Of a stretch of DNA of 64,000 nucleotides, positions 28,410 to 37,501 are shown piece after piece. The DNA is taken from positions 248,001 to 312,000 of the forward strand of contig NZ_SOZA01000001.1 in the NCBI RefSeq assembly GCF_004519305.1, given 5' to 3'. Numbering within the stretch: position 1 is the stretch's first letter; each line of letters begins with the position of its first letter. A program made the translations under genes and the position numbers. A model generated the notes under the pieces. The model saw only the letters and a program-made list of their open reading frames with translations. It was not told where the DNA came from and did no database searches. Origin of the DNA: Pseudomonas sp. RIT623. GTDB lineage: Bacteria > Pseudomonadota > Gammaproteobacteria > Pseudomonadales > Pseudomonadaceae.

Positions 28410-29800
28410 GCCTTCGTCCAGTGATCGTTGGCGGTGGTTCGGCCGGCATGGGCGCGGCCATCGAGTTGGCCGACCATGGTGTGGACTGCCTGCTGTTCGA
28501 CGAGGCTTCCCGTCCCGGTGGCGTGGTCTATCGCGGCCCGCTGCGCGCCGGTGTCGACCTGGGCTACCTCGGGCCACGCTACACCAAGGCACTGAATAAA
28601 CTGCACGAAGATTTCGCGGCGAGTGCCGCGCATGTCGACCTGCGTTTGAACCACCGGGTGGTCGGTGGTGACGATCAGCGCCTGATGGTGCTCGACGCCG
28701 ACGAGCGCCTGCACGAGATCGAATACTCGCACCTGCTGCTGGCCGCCGGTTGCCACGAGCGCAACGTGCCGTTCCCCGGCTGGACCCTGCCTGGGGTGAT
28801 CCTGCTCGGTGGCCTGCAGCTGCAGATCAAGAGCGGCGTGGTCAAGCCGCTGGGCAGCACCTTGATCGCCGGTACCGGGCCGCTGCTGCCGTTGGTGGCC
28901 TGCCAGTTGCACGCCGCTGGCGCCAAGGTCGCGGGGGTGTACGAAGCCTGCTCGTTCAACCGTATCGCCAAGGAAAGCCTGGCGCTGATGAACAAGCCGC
29001 AGCTGTTCCTCGATGGCCTGAGCATGCTTGCCTACATGAAGCTCAACGGCATCCCCATGCACTACGGCTGGGGCGTGGTGGGCGCCACTGGCGAGGATGA
29101 ACTGCAAGAGGTCAGCGTCGCGCCCTACACCCAGGACTGGAAACCAGACATGTCCCGCGTCCAGCGCGAGCAGGTGCGTACCCTGGCGGTCGGCTACGGT
29201 TTCATTCCGCGAACCCAGCTTAGCCAGCAGTTGGGCCTGGAACATGGCTTCAGCGAAGACGGCTACCTGCGCGCCGAGTGCAACGTCTGGCAGCAGAGCA
29301 GCCGGCCGAACATCCACCTGGCTGGCGACATGGCCGGGATTCGCGGAGGCGAGGCGGCGATGCTCACCGGGCGAATCGCCGCGGTGTCGATGCTCCAGCA
29401 AATGGGCAAGCTCGACGCCGAGCAGGCCATCGAATTGCGTGAGCGCTACCTGGGCAAGCTGGCGGCGATCAAGCGCTTCCGCTCCGGGGTGGAGCGCTAC
29501 ACCGCCCGCGGCGCCGCGCAGGTCGAGCTGCCGCAAGCCGACACGGTGATCTGCCGGTGCGAGCACGTCACCCGTGAGCAGATCGACCTGGCCCTGGAGC
29601 AGGGCGTCGAGGACATGGCCAGCCTGAAGATGCGCACTCGGGTGAGCATGGGCGACTGCCAGGGCCGCATGTGCGTCGGCTACTGCAGCGATCGCCTGCG
29701 CAGCAGCACCGGGCGCAAGGATGTGGGTTGGCTGCGTCCGCGTTTCCCGGTCGACCCGATTCCGTTTTCCGCATTCGAACAACTGGGCACGGAGGCCTGA
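28406..29800 (+). CDS. hcnB: Hydrogen cyanide synthase subunit HcnB
   Basis: 464 residues from ATG 28406. The N-terminus is a dinucleotide-binding fold (VIVGGGSAGMGAAIELA), with a second FAD/NAD region in the middle. The C-terminus carries a BFD-like [2Fe-2S] cluster motif (ICRCEHVTREQ, then MGDCQGRMCVGYC). Resembles the opine/octopine oxidase large subunit. The order hcnA-hcnB-hcnC with 4-bp and 2-bp junctions indicates one transcript. Confidence 0.95.
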   Translation: MSLRPVIVGGGSAGMGAAIELADHGVDCLLFDEASRPGGVVYRGPLRAGVDLGYLGPRYTKALNKLHEDFAASAAHVDLRLNHRVVGGDDQRLMVLDADERLHEIEYSHLLLAAGCHERNVPFPGWTLPGVILLGGLQLQIKSGVVKPLGSTLIAGTGPLLPLVACQLHAAGAKVAGVYEACSFNRIAKESLALMNKPQLFLDGLSMLAYMKLNGIPMHYGWGVVGATGEDELQEVSVAPYTQDWKPDMSRVQREQVRTLAVGYGFIPRTQLSQQLGLEHGFSEDGYLRAECNVWQQSSRPNIHLAGDMAGIRGGEAAMLTGRIAAVSMLQQMGKLDAEQAIELRERYLGKLAAIKRFRSGVERYTARGAAQVELPQADTVICRCEHVTREQIDLALEQGVEDMASLKMRTRVSMGDCQGRMCVGYCSDRLRSSTGRKDVGWLRPRFPVDPIPFSAFEQLGTEA

Positions 29801-29802
29801 GC

Positions 29803-31053
29803 ATGAACAAGACCTACGACATCATCATTGCCGGCGGTGGCGTGATCGGCGCGTCCTGCGCCTACCAACTGTCCAAGCGCGGCAACCTGAAGATCGCCCT
29901 GATCGACTGCAAGCGCCCGGGCAATGCCACCCGAGCCTCGGCCGGCGGGCTGTGGGCGATCGGCGAATCGGTGGGGCTGGGTTGCGGAGTGATCTTCTTT
30001 CGCATGATGTCTTCGCGCAACAAGCGCGAGGCCAACGGCGCGGCGGTGGTGGTCGACTCGAGCACCCCGCACATCCTGCCGGAATGCTTCTTCGACTTCG
30101 CCTTGCAGTCCAACGCGATTTATCCACAGCTGCACCAGGAGCTGATAGAGCGCCACGGCATGGACTTCAAGTTCGAGCGCACCGGCCTCAAGTACATCAT
30201 CCAGGACGAAGAGGACCAGCTGTACGCCGAGCATATCGTCAAGCAGATCCCGCACCTGGCCGACCAGGTGCGCTGGCTCGACCGTGATGCGTTGCGCGCG
30301 TCGGAGCCGGCGGTGACCCTCAAGGCCAATGGCGCGCTGGAGTTCCTCTGCGATCACCAGGTCAGCCCGTTCCGCCTGGGCGATGCCTACATGGAGGCGG
30401 CGCGGCAGAACGGTGTCGACCTCTATCCCAACGTGAACATCACCGGCGTGCTGCATGAGGGGTCGCGGATCAAAGGCGTGCGCACCGCCGAGGCCGGCGA
30501 GTTCCACTGCCAGACACTGATCAATGCCGCTGGCGCCTGGGCGGCGGAACTGAGCGAGTGGGCCACCGGGCAGAGCATCCCGGTAAAACCGGTGAAAGGC
30601 CAGATCGTGCTGACCGAGCGCTTGCCCAAGCTGCTCGATGGCTGCATCACCACCAGCGATTGCTACATGGCGCAGAAGGACAACGGTGAGATCCTGATCG
30701 GCAGTACCACCGAGGAGAAGGGCTTCGATGTCACCAACACCTTCCCGGAGATCAACGGGTTGGTGCAGGGGGCGATCCGCTGCGTGCCACAGCTGGCGCA
30801 GGTGAACCTCAAGCGCACCTGGGCCGGTCTGCGGCCTGGGTCACCGGACGAGCTGCCGATTCTCGGGCCTGTGGATAATATTCAAGGGTATTTCAACGCC
30901 TGTGGACATTTCCGTACCGGCATCCTCACCTCGGCAATTACCGGGGTGTTGCTCGATAAAGTTGTCCACAATGAGGCGTTGCCGCTGGATATCACGCCGT
31001 TCCTGGCGTCGCGCTTCCGTGAGGCTGTGGGTAAACAGCAAGCTCACGGCTGA
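29803..31053 (+). CDS. hcnC: Hydrogen cyanide synthase subunit HcnC
   Basis: 416 residues; FAD-dependent D-amino-acid-oxidase-type (DAO) protein with IIAGGGVIGASCAYQLS at the N-terminus and the highly conserved ASAGGLWAIGESVGLGCGV. RTWAGLRPGSPDELP is near the C-terminus. It probably carries the glycine-oxidising site. Two exact DnaA-box 9-mers lie inside it (30120-30128 and 30870-30878). Confidence 0.95.
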   Translation: MNKTYDIIIAGGGVIGASCAYQLSKRGNLKIALIDCKRPGNATRASAGGLWAIGESVGLGCGVIFFRMMSSRNKREANGAAVVVDSSTPHILPECFFDFALQSNAIYPQLHQELIERHGMDFKFERTGLKYIIQDEEDQLYAEHIVKQIPHLADQVRWLDRDALRASEPAVTLKANGALEFLCDHQVSPFRLGDAYMEAARQNGVDLYPNVNITGVLHEGSRIKGVRTAEAGEFHCQTLINAAGAWAAELSEWATGQSIPVKPVKGQIVLTERLPKLLDGCITTSDCYMAQKDNGEILIGSTTEEKGFDVTNTFPEINGLVQGAIRCVPQLAQVNLKRTWAGLRPGSPDELPILGPVDNIQGYFNACGHFRTGILTSAITGVLLDKVVHNEALPLDITPFLASRFREAVGKQQAHG

Positions 31054-31088
31054 CGGGGCCGCTAGCAAGGTCGACGCCTATCCATCCG

Positions 31089-31174
31089 GTAGGGGCCGGC
31101 CTTGCTGGCGAAACAAGCACCACGGTAGATGGCCACCGGCTGCGCCGGTGTTCGCCGGCAAGGCCGGCTCCTAC
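31089..31174. repeat. REP pair between hcnC and lpd3
   Basis: GTAGGGGCCGGCCTTGCTGG (31089 on) and its inverted partner ending at 31174 (GCAAGGCCGGCTCCTAC). A small inner hairpin CACCGGC/GCCGGTG lies at 31134-31150. This subtype (GCCGGC with a CCGGCAAGG core) matches the element at 58954-59017. It lies between the convergent hcnC and lpd3. Confidence 0.8.
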
Positions 31175-31195
31175 ACTGCAGTGCGAGACCTTGGA

Positions 31196-32596
31196 TCAGA
31201 TCTGCATCGCCTTGCCATCCACATTCATCGCTGCCTGGCGCAAGGCCTCGGAGCGGGTCGGGTGCGGGTGGCAGGTGAGGGCGATGTCTTCGGCCGAGGC
31301 CGAGAACTCCATGGCCACGCAGAACTCGCCGATCATCTCGCTCACGCTCGGACCGACCAGGTGCACGCCCAGCACTTCATCGGTCGTGGCATCGGCGATG
31401 ACCTTGGCGAAGCCTTCGGTCTCGTGGTTGATCTTCGCCCGGCTGTTGGCGCTGAAGGGGAACTTGCCGACCTTGTAGGCACGGCCTTCGGCCTTGAGCT
31501 GCTCTTCGGTCTTGCCGACGCTGGCCAGTTCCGGGCGGGTATAGATGACGCCCGGGATGAGGTTGTAGTTGACCTCATGGGCCTTGCCGGCGATGCGCTC
31601 GATGCACGACACCGCTTCGTCTTCGGCCTTGTGTGCCAGCATCGGGCCGGAGGTGACGTCGCCGATCACCCAGATGCCCGGCACCGCGCTGCGGTGATGG
31701 TCGTTGGCGAGCATGCCGCGCTTGTCGGCTTCCAGCCCGGCGCTTTCCAGGTTCAGGCCCTGGGTGTAGGGGCGGCGGCCGATGGCTACCAGCACGTAGT
31801 CGGCCTGCAGGGTTTCGGCGGTACCACCGGCGGCGGGTTCCAGGGTCAGTGTGACGCCGTCGGCCGCGGCCGTGGCCTGGGTCACCTTGCTGCCGAGCTT
31901 GAAGGTCATGCCTTGCTTGGCCAGGGCTTTCTGCAGGGTCTTGGCGGTTTCTTCGTCGGTGCCAGGGCAGATACGGTCCAGATACTCGATCACCGTGACT
32001 TCGGCACCCAGGCGACGCCATACCGAACCCAGCTCCAGGCCGATCACCCCGGCACCGATGACGATCAGGTGCTTGGGCACCTGGGGCAGCGACAGGGCAC
32101 CGGTGGAGTCGATGATGCGCTGGTTGTCGATGGTCACGCCAGGCAGCGGCGTAGGTTCCGAGCCAGTGGCGATGACGATGTCCTTGGCCTGCAAGGTGGT
32201 TTCGCTGCCATCCTCGGCCTTGACGATCACCTTGCCAACCCCGTCCAGGCGGCCCCAGCCCTTGATCCAGTCAACCTTGTTCTTGCGGAACAGGTATTCG
32301 ATGCCCTTGGTCAGGCCAGTCACGCTTTCATCTTTCTGCTTCATCATCTGGCCGAGGTTGAGGGTGGGCTTGACCTCGATCCCCAGGTGGGCGAACTCGT
32401 CGCCGCTGGCGGCCTCATACAGCTCGGAAGCGTGCAGCAATGCCTTGGACGGCATGCAACCGACGTTCAGGCAGGTACCGCCGAGGGTCGAGCGCCCCTC
32501 GACGCAGGCCACGCTCAGGCCCAGCTGGCCGGCGCGAATCGCCGCGTTATAGCCGCCGGGGCCGCCGCCGATGATCACCACGTCATAGGATTTCAT
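31196..32596 (-). CDS. lpd3: Dihydrolipoyl dehydrogenase (LPD-3 type)
   Basis: 466 residues from ATG 32596 (MKSYDVVIIGGGPGGYNAAI). The redox-active disulfide is GGTCLNVGCMPSKALL; the NAD motif is VIGAGVIGLELGSVW; the C-terminal catalytic His-Glu pair is in CHPHPTRSEALRQA. It matches the third P. putida lipoamide dehydrogenase, which lies away from the 2-oxoacid dehydrogenase operons. It probably serves as a spare E3. In-frame codons up to 32653 lack a good ribosome site. Confidence 0.93.
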   Translation of the reverse strand: MKSYDVVIIGGGPGGYNAAIRAGQLGLSVACVEGRSTLGGTCLNVGCMPSKALLHASELYEAASGDEFAHLGIEVKPTLNLGQMMKQKDESVTGLTKGIEYLFRKNKVDWIKGWGRLDGVGKVIVKAEDGSETTLQAKDIVIATGSEPTPLPGVTIDNQRIIDSTGALSLPQVPKHLIVIGAGVIGLELGSVWRRLGAEVTVIEYLDRICPGTDEETAKTLQKALAKQGMTFKLGSKVTQATAAADGVTLTLEPAAGGTAETLQADYVLVAIGRRPYTQGLNLESAGLEADKRGMLANDHHRSAVPGIWVIGDVTSGPMLAHKAEDEAVSCIERIAGKAHEVNYNLIPGVIYTRPELASVGKTEEQLKAEGRAYKVGKFPFSANSRAKINHETEGFAKVIADATTDEVLGVHLVGPSVSEMIGEFCVAMEFSASAEDIALTCHPHPTRSEALRQAAMNVDGKAMQI

Positions 32597-32658
32597 GGGT
32601 TTTACTCCGAGAGTGTGAGGAAGCGAAGAGGGCCACAAGGTTAGTCTGCGCAAGCTAA

Positions 32659-32670
32659 ATTGTATACAAT
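32659..32670. promoter_or_regulatory. Palindrome between lpd3 and cfaB
   Basis: ATTGTATACAAT is a 12-bp perfect palindrome of the type bound by GntR (FCD) regulators. It lies 63 bp upstream of the lpd3 start and about 140 bp upstream of cfaB, in the only gap between these divergent genes. No candidate regulator is next to it. Confidence 0.4.
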
Positions 32671-32739
32671 CTGTTGTGCGCGGCGTTGCATAGGGCGCTA
32701 GACCATGGTCGCGATTAACGGAAACTTCCTACGAATGAA

Positions 32740-32746
32740 CTACCCT
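32740..32746 (+). promoter_or_regulatory. Possible sigma-S type -10 for cfaB
   Basis: CTACCCT at 32740-32746 fits the sigma-S -10 pattern CTAnnnT. The cfa genes of P. putida and E. coli are stationary-phase induced through RpoS. The -35 is not obvious, as usual for such promoters. Assigned by pattern and family knowledge. Confidence 0.45.
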
Positions 32747-32808
32747 GATCCGGTGGCGTCCGAAAATTAAGCTGCGGCGTCCGGTTTCAATGAAAGGGAG
32801 GGTCATGA

Positions 32809-33993
32809 ATGCTTGCGCAACTTCCACCTGCGTTGCAGAGCTTGCACTTACCTTTGCGCGTCAAGCTGTGGGACGGCAACCAGTTCGATCTGGGGCCGAG
32901 CCCGCAAGTCACCATCGTGGTCAAGGAACCACAACTCATTACCCAGCTTACCCACCCCAATCTCAACGAGCTGGGATCAGCCTTCGTCGAGGGCAAGCTG
33001 GAGCTGGAAGGCGATATCGGCGAAGTCATCCGGGTTTGTGACGAGCTCAGCGATGCCTTGCTTCAAGATGAAGACGAGGCAGTGCCGGCGCGCACTGCCC
33101 ATGACAAGGCCACCGATGCCGAAGCCATTTCCTATCACTACGACCTGTCCAACGAGTTCTACCAACTGTGGCTCGACCCGGACATGGTCTATTCCTGTGC
33201 CTATTTCAAGGAGCCGGACAACACCCTGGCCCAGGCTCAGCAAGACAAGTTCGACCACCTGTGCCGCAAGCTGCGCCTGCAGGCTGGCGATTACCTGCTG
33301 GATGTCGGTTGTGGCTGGGGCGGGCTGGCGCGCTTCGCCGCTCGTGAGTACGGCGCCAAGGTATTCGGCATCACCTTGAGCAAAGAGCAGCTGAAGCTTG
33401 GTCGTCAACGGGTCCAGGACGAAGGCCTGGGTGACAAGGTCGAGCTGCAGATCCTCGACTACCGCGACCTGCCCCAGGATGGCCGCTTCGACAAAGTGGT
33501 CAGCGTCGGCATGTTCGAACATGTCGGCCACGCCAATCTCGAGTTGTACTGCAAACGGCTGTTCGGTGCCGTGCGCGAAGGCGGCTTGGTGATGAACCAT
33601 GGCATCACTGCCAAGCATGTCGATGGCCGCCCTGTCGGCCGCGGCGCGGGCGACTTCATCGACCGCTATGTGTTCCCCCATGGCGAGCTGCCGCATATCT
33701 CGATGATCACTGCACGGATTTGTGAGGCGGGCCTGGAGGTGGTCGACGTCGAAAGCCTGCGGCTGCACTACGCCAAGACCCTCAACCATTGGAGCGAGAA
33801 CCTGGAGAACCAGCTGCATCGCGCCGCCGCGCTAGTGCCGGAAAAGACCTTGCGTATCTGGCGCCTGTACCTGGCAGGTTGCGCCTACGCCTTCACCAAG
33901 GGCTGGATCAACCTGCACCAGATCCTCGCCGTGAAACCTTACGCCGACGGCCACCACGACCTGCCGTGGACCCGTGAGGATCTCTGCCGCTAG
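32809..33993 (+). CDS. cfaB: Cyclopropane-fatty-acyl-phospholipid synthase
   Basis: 394 residues. It adds a methylene group from SAM across cis double bonds of membrane lipids. The SAM site is LLDVGCGWGGLARFAA, and MFEHVGHANLELY is the conserved active-site region of CFA synthases. The start at ATG 32809 has AAGGGAGGG just upstream. It resembles CfaB of P. putida, the RpoS-dependent copy. Its stop is 3 bp from the end of the convergent cls gene. Confidence 0.94.
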   Translation: MLAQLPPALQSLHLPLRVKLWDGNQFDLGPSPQVTIVVKEPQLITQLTHPNLNELGSAFVEGKLELEGDIGEVIRVCDELSDALLQDEDEAVPARTAHDKATDAEAISYHYDLSNEFYQLWLDPDMVYSCAYFKEPDNTLAQAQQDKFDHLCRKLRLQAGDYLLDVGCGWGGLARFAAREYGAKVFGITLSKEQLKLGRQRVQDEGLGDKVELQILDYRDLPQDGRFDKVVSVGMFEHVGHANLELYCKRLFGAVREGGLVMNHGITAKHVDGRPVGRGAGDFIDRYVFPHGELPHISMITARICEAGLEVVDVESLRLHYAKTLNHWSENLENQLHRAAALVPEKTLRIWRLYLAGCAYAFTKGWINLHQILAVKPYADGHHDLPWTREDLCR

Positions 33994-33996
33994 CCG

Positions 33997-35436
33997 TTAC
34001 AGAATCGGTGAAATCAGCCGTGCGATGCGCATTCCCAGTTGTTGCAGGCGGTGCGTGTCGCGGCTGTCCTCTGCGGTGATCTCCCTGGCCAGCTCGAAAT
34101 CCCGCTCCAGCATCTGCTCGACCTGATCGGCGAAGGCGCGGTCCACGGTCAGCAGGGTGATCTCGAAATTCAGGCGGAACGAGCGGTTGTCCAGGTTGGC
34201 GCTGCCGATGGCGCTGATTTCGTCGTCCACCAGTACCACCTTCTGGTGCAGGAAGCCCGGTTGATACCTGAACATGCGCACCCCGGCGCGGACTGCTTCG
34301 AAGGCGAACAGGCTGGAGGCGGCGTAGACGATGCGGTGGTCGGGGCGCGAGGGGATCAGGATGCGTACATCCACGCCGCGCAGCACCGCCAGGCGCAGGG
34401 CGGCGAAGATCGCCTCGTCGGGGATGAAATAGGGGCTGGTGATCCATACCCGGCGGGTGGCCGAATGGATCGCCTCGAGGAAGAACAGCGCGCAGGTTTC
34501 CTGGGGGTCGGCCGGGCCACTGGCCAGGGCCTGGCACAGCACGCCGTCCTCGGGGTAGGTGTCTGGCAGGATCAACGGTGGCAGCTGGCGCGTGGCCCAG
34601 TACCAGTCCTCGGCGAACGACTCTTGCAGGCAGGCCAGCACCGGGCCGCTGATTTGCACATGGGTGTCGCGCCATGGCGACAGCTTTGCGTGGGCGCCGA
34701 GATACTCGTCGCCGACATTGTGGCCACCGAGGAAACCCAGCAGGCCATCGACCACCACGATCTTGCGGTGGTTGCGGAAGTTGACCTGGAAGCGATTGAA
34801 CAAGCCCCGGCGCGTGGCGAAGGCCCGGATCTGTACACCACCATCGCGCAGCGCCTGGCTGTAGCTGGCCGGCAGGGCATGGCTGCCGACCCGGTCATAT
34901 AGCACGAACACCCGCACGCCTTCGGCAGCCTTGCTCAGCAGCAGTTGTTGCAACTCCCGGCCCAGGGCGTCGTCGTGGATGATGAAGAACTGCACTAGCA
35001 CGGTATCGCGGGCGGCGCGGATCGCCGAGAAGATCGCCTCGAAGGTGGCCTCGCCGTCGATCAGCAACTTCACCTCGTTGTTGGCCAGGCACGGCATGCG
35101 GCCCAGCTTGGGCATCGCGCGCAGGGCCGCGTAGCTGTCCGACTCGCGGGCGGTGAGTGCTTCCTCCACCCAGGGCCGCCAGTTCAGGTTGGCCATGGCC
35201 ACGTGCATTTCCTGGTTGGCCTGACGCCGCGCCTGGATGTAGGCATAGAAGGAACGGGCGCCGAACACCAGGTAGGGGATCAGGGTGAAGTAGGGAATGA
35301 ACAGCAAGGACATGGCCCAGGCGATAGCACCCTGGGCGGTGCGCACGGTGAACACCGCGTGCAGCGCGGCGGCGATGCCGAGCAGGTGAATCAGGCCGAG
35401 CACGTAACCGAAGAAGTAGGGGCTGTGGTAATCCAT
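33997..35436 (-). CDS. cls: Cardiolipin synthase
   Basis: 479 residues from ATG 35436 ([20 protein letters not shown]). Two N-terminal membrane helices (about 5-60) precede two phospholipase D domains with HKD motifs, [14 protein letters not shown] and [20 protein letters not shown]. It condenses two phosphatidylglycerols to cardiolipin in the inner membrane. It is convergent with cfaB, another lipid-remodelling gene. Confidence 0.95.
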   Translation of the reverse strand: MDYHSPYFFGYVLGLIHLLGIAAALHAVFTVRTAQGAIAWAMSLLFIPYFTLIPYLVFGARSFYAYIQARRQANQEMHVAMANLNWRPWVEEALTARESDSYAALRAMPKLGRMPCLANNEVKLLIDGEATFEAIFSAIRAARDTVLVQFFIIHDDALGRELQQLLLSKAAEGVRVFVLYDRVGSHALPASYSQALRDGGVQIRAFATRRGLFNRFQVNFRNHRKIVVVDGLLGFLGGHNVGDEYLGAHAKLSPWRDTHVQISGPVLACLQESFAEDWYWATRQLPPLILPDTYPEDGVLCQALASGPADPQETCALFFLEAIHSATRRVWITSPYFIPDEAIFAALRLAVLRGVDVRILIPSRPDHRIVYAASSLFAFEAVRAGVRMFRYQPGFLHQKVVLVDDEISAIGSANLDNRSFRLNFEITLLTVDRAFADQVEQMLERDFELAREITAEDSRDTHRLQQLGMRIARLISPIL

Positions 35437-35564
35437 ACGCATCCTGCTTGCCGTGAGCACTGCCGCTAACAGACCACGTTCCAGGGGTCGCCTGCAACCT
35501 GCAGGCGATTTCGGCGTCTAACGGCTAGTCCGGCCAGAGCCGGTATTTTTTGGAGTTTTGACCC

Positions 35565-36092
35565 ATGAAGATTCGCCTGCCATTGCTTGCCCTGATGTTC
35601 GGCCTGGGCAGCCCGCTGGTTCACGCGCAGATGCTGCAACCTGGCTTGTGGGAGTTGACCACCAGCAACATGCAGGTCGATGGCAAGCCACTGCCGGACA
35701 TGGCTTTCATGCTCGGGCAGTTGAAGAACCTGCCACCTGAGCAACGGGCGATGATGGAAGGGGCATTGGCCAAGCAGGGCATCACCGTGGGCGGCAAGGG
35801 TGTGCGCTCCTGCCTGACCCCGGAGCAGGTCAAGACCGATGACATTCCGTTACAGGACCCGCAGTCGGGCTGTACGCAGAAGATCACCGAGCGCACGGGC
35901 AATGTCTGGAAATTCCAGTTCAGTTGCCCGAAAGCCCAGGGTCAAGGCCAGGCTACTTTCCTCAGTGATCGTGAGTTCCTGACCAAGGTCAATGGCACCT
36001 TCAATGCGTCCGGTGTGCAGCAGCAGGGCAGCATGGACACCCGGGCCGTGTGGTTGGGCAATGACTGCGGGGGCGTCAAACCTCGAAGTTGA
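35565..36092 (+). CDS. DUF3617 domain protein, exported
   Basis: 175 residues with a signal peptide (MKIRLPLLALMFGLGSPLVHA, cut after Ala). The mature part begins QMLQPGLWELTTSNM, the start pattern of DUF3617 proteins, and has three cysteines. Predicted periplasmic; function unknown. It stops 5 bp from the end of the convergent folE2. Confidence 0.8.
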   Translation: MKIRLPLLALMFGLGSPLVHAQMLQPGLWELTTSNMQVDGKPLPDMAFMLGQLKNLPPEQRAMMEGALAKQGITVGGKGVRSCLTPEQVKTDDIPLQDPQSGCTQKITERTGNVWKFQFSCPKAQGQGQATFLSDREFLTKVNGTFNASGVQQQGSMDTRAVWLGNDCGGVKPRS

Positions 36093-36097
36093 GCGGC

Positions 36098-36994
36098 CTA
36101 TGCCGAGCCATCGAGCCAGGCATAACGACTCTCGGCCACCGCATCGTGGGCATGCAGGCTCTCTGCATGTTCCACGCGCACGCTGAACCCCCGCACCCAC
36201 TTCAGTTGACGCAGCGCCTGGTGCAGCCGCCGCGCGGCATCCTCGCAGAACATCAGGTTCTGGCCGTTGGCCAGGGCGAAGGCTTGTTCATCGGCGCGCT
36301 TTACCGCTGTCTGCACCGCAGTACCCAGTGCCGCCTCGGCGTGGTCGATCAGCTCCGCGAGCCTGATATCGTCCTCGGCAAGTCGCACCTGCAACTTGGC
36401 CAGGCTTCGCTGGCTATGGGGCGTCGCGACAATTCCGTTACTGCTGCCAAGCCACTGGCGAACCTCGTTCCGATTCAACGGCTGATCGGCAAAGTCTTTG
36501 TCGAACTGCGCCTGAATCAGCTGCCTAGCCAGCGCCGCCGAGCAAGGGCAGGTCGAGGAATAGGGAATGTGCACCGATAGTTCCACGTGGAACATTTCGT
36601 TTTCCAAACGGGCATCCAGGCTCACCGGGTAGCGTTTCCAGCCGGACAGGGGGCTGACCAGCGCCGGTCGCTTGAGCAGATGATCGAAGGTCAGGCGCAG
36701 GTAGGCCCTGTGCGACAGGCCGGCGTGGCTGGCCAGAAACTGGTCGAGAATGTCGCGCAACCGTTGCGCTGCCAGTGCTTGGTGTTCAAGCGCCTCCAAG
36801 GCCAGGTACAGCCGTGACATATGTATGCCCCGCGAAGCGCCATCGTCGAGGCTTACGCCAGCATCGGCGTAGGCTGTCACGTTGCGCCCATCGATCAACA
36901 GCGGCAGGGCGATGCCGCACATGCCGACCCAGTCCAGAGCCAGGGTTTGCTGGCTGTTCTGGGCGGCGATATCGGGGAGGGTAAGGGTGGTCAT
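36098..36994 (-). CDS. folE2: GTP cyclohydrolase FolE2 (zinc-independent type IB)
   Basis: 298 residues from ATG 36994 (MTTLTLPDIAAQNSQQTLAL). The metal-site cysteine region is IPYSSTCPCSAALARQ. FolE2 replaces Zn-dependent FolE for folate synthesis in zinc starvation. It lies 20 bp after the small secreted-protein gene, and both read away from the Zur box at 37441. A perfect parS palindrome is embedded at 36579-36594. Confidence 0.95.
   Translation of the reverse strand: MTTLTLPDIAAQNSQQTLALDWVGMCGIALPLLIDGRNVTAYADAGVSLDDGASRGIHMSRLYLALEALEHQALAAQRLRDILDQFLASHAGLSHRAYLRLTFDHLLKRPALVSPLSGWKRYPVSLDARLENEMFHVELSVHIPYSSTCPCSAALARQLIQAQFDKDFADQPLNRNEVRQWLGSSNGIVATPHSQRSLAKLQVRLAEDDIRLAELIDHAEAALGTAVQTAVKRADEQAFALANGQNLMFCEDAARRLHQALRQLKWVRGFSVRVEHAESLHAHDAVAESRYAWLDGSA
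36579..36594. promoter_or_regulatory. parS: parS site 4 (inside folE2)
   Basis: AGTTCCACGTGGAACA has the 14-bp perfect core GTTCCACGTGGAAC (36580-36593). It lies in folE2, encoding Phe-His-Val-Glu on the minus strand, about 30 kb right of oriC and 21 kb from parB. It is the outermost parS seen in the window. Confidence 0.92.
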
Positions 36995-37014
36995 GGAAGC
37001 ATCCTGTGGGTGGT

Positions 37015-37392
37015 TCAACGGCAACCGCCGATGAGGCTGCAATGCAGGTTGAAACGCTCGCCGCTGGAACTGGAGACTCGATTGCGTGTGGTCCAGCCGA
37101 TGCGTTGGCTATAACCGACCCAGGCTTCACCATCACTGGCCAGCCCGCTGAAAAAGGTCAGGCCGCCATAACGGCTGTTGGTTTGCGCCCAGAGGCGTTT
37201 GCTCGCCGCTTCATAGCCGCGCAGGTAGAAAGTGCTGCCTTCGGTGCGCACGCTGTAGTAGTTGCCCTTGCTGTCCTGGCAGGCGAGCAGGGTGGCGCTG
37301 CGTGTGCACAAAGCCAGGTCACTGCGAGGCATGGCGGGGAGTTGCAGGGGCAATGCGAGCAATAGCATGGCGACGATGCCAGGTAGTTTCAT
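37015..37392 (-). CDS. Small exported Cys-containing protein, putative Zur regulon
   Basis: 125 residues from ATG 37392. An N-terminal signal peptide (MKLPGIVAMLLLALPLQLPA) leads a small mature domain with four cysteines (LALCTRSATLLACQ near the start, LHCSLIGGCR at the end) and several Tyr/Ser-rich strands. I do not recognise the family. It is the first gene left of the Zur box and reads into folE2. A periplasmic role in zinc starvation is inference from position only. Confidence 0.7.
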   Translation of the reverse strand: MKLPGIVAMLLLALPLQLPAMPRSDLALCTRSATLLACQDSKGNYYSVRTEGSTFYLRGYEAASKRLWAQTNSRYGGLTFFSGLASDGEAWVGYSQRIGWTTRNRVSSSSGERFNLHCSLIGGCR

Positions 37393-37436
37393 GACGCTCT
37401 CCAGTCGACCGTTCGGCAACACGGCTTGGCGAAATT

Positions 37437-37459
37437 GTATTGTTATAATATAACATCAT
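37437..37459. promoter_or_regulatory. Zur box (zinc uptake regulator operator)
   Basis: The palindrome TGTTATAATATAACA (37441-37455) matches the gammaproteobacterial Zur core GTTATANTATAAC exactly. It lies between divergent units: the secreted protein and folE2 on the left, the COG0523 GTPase and DUF1826 gene on the right. Zur with zinc should repress both; starvation should induce them. Confidence 0.88.
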
Positions 37460-37501
37460 GCAATGCATCGCTTCGAATGCGCCTGCCCGATGAGGTCCGT
37501 C

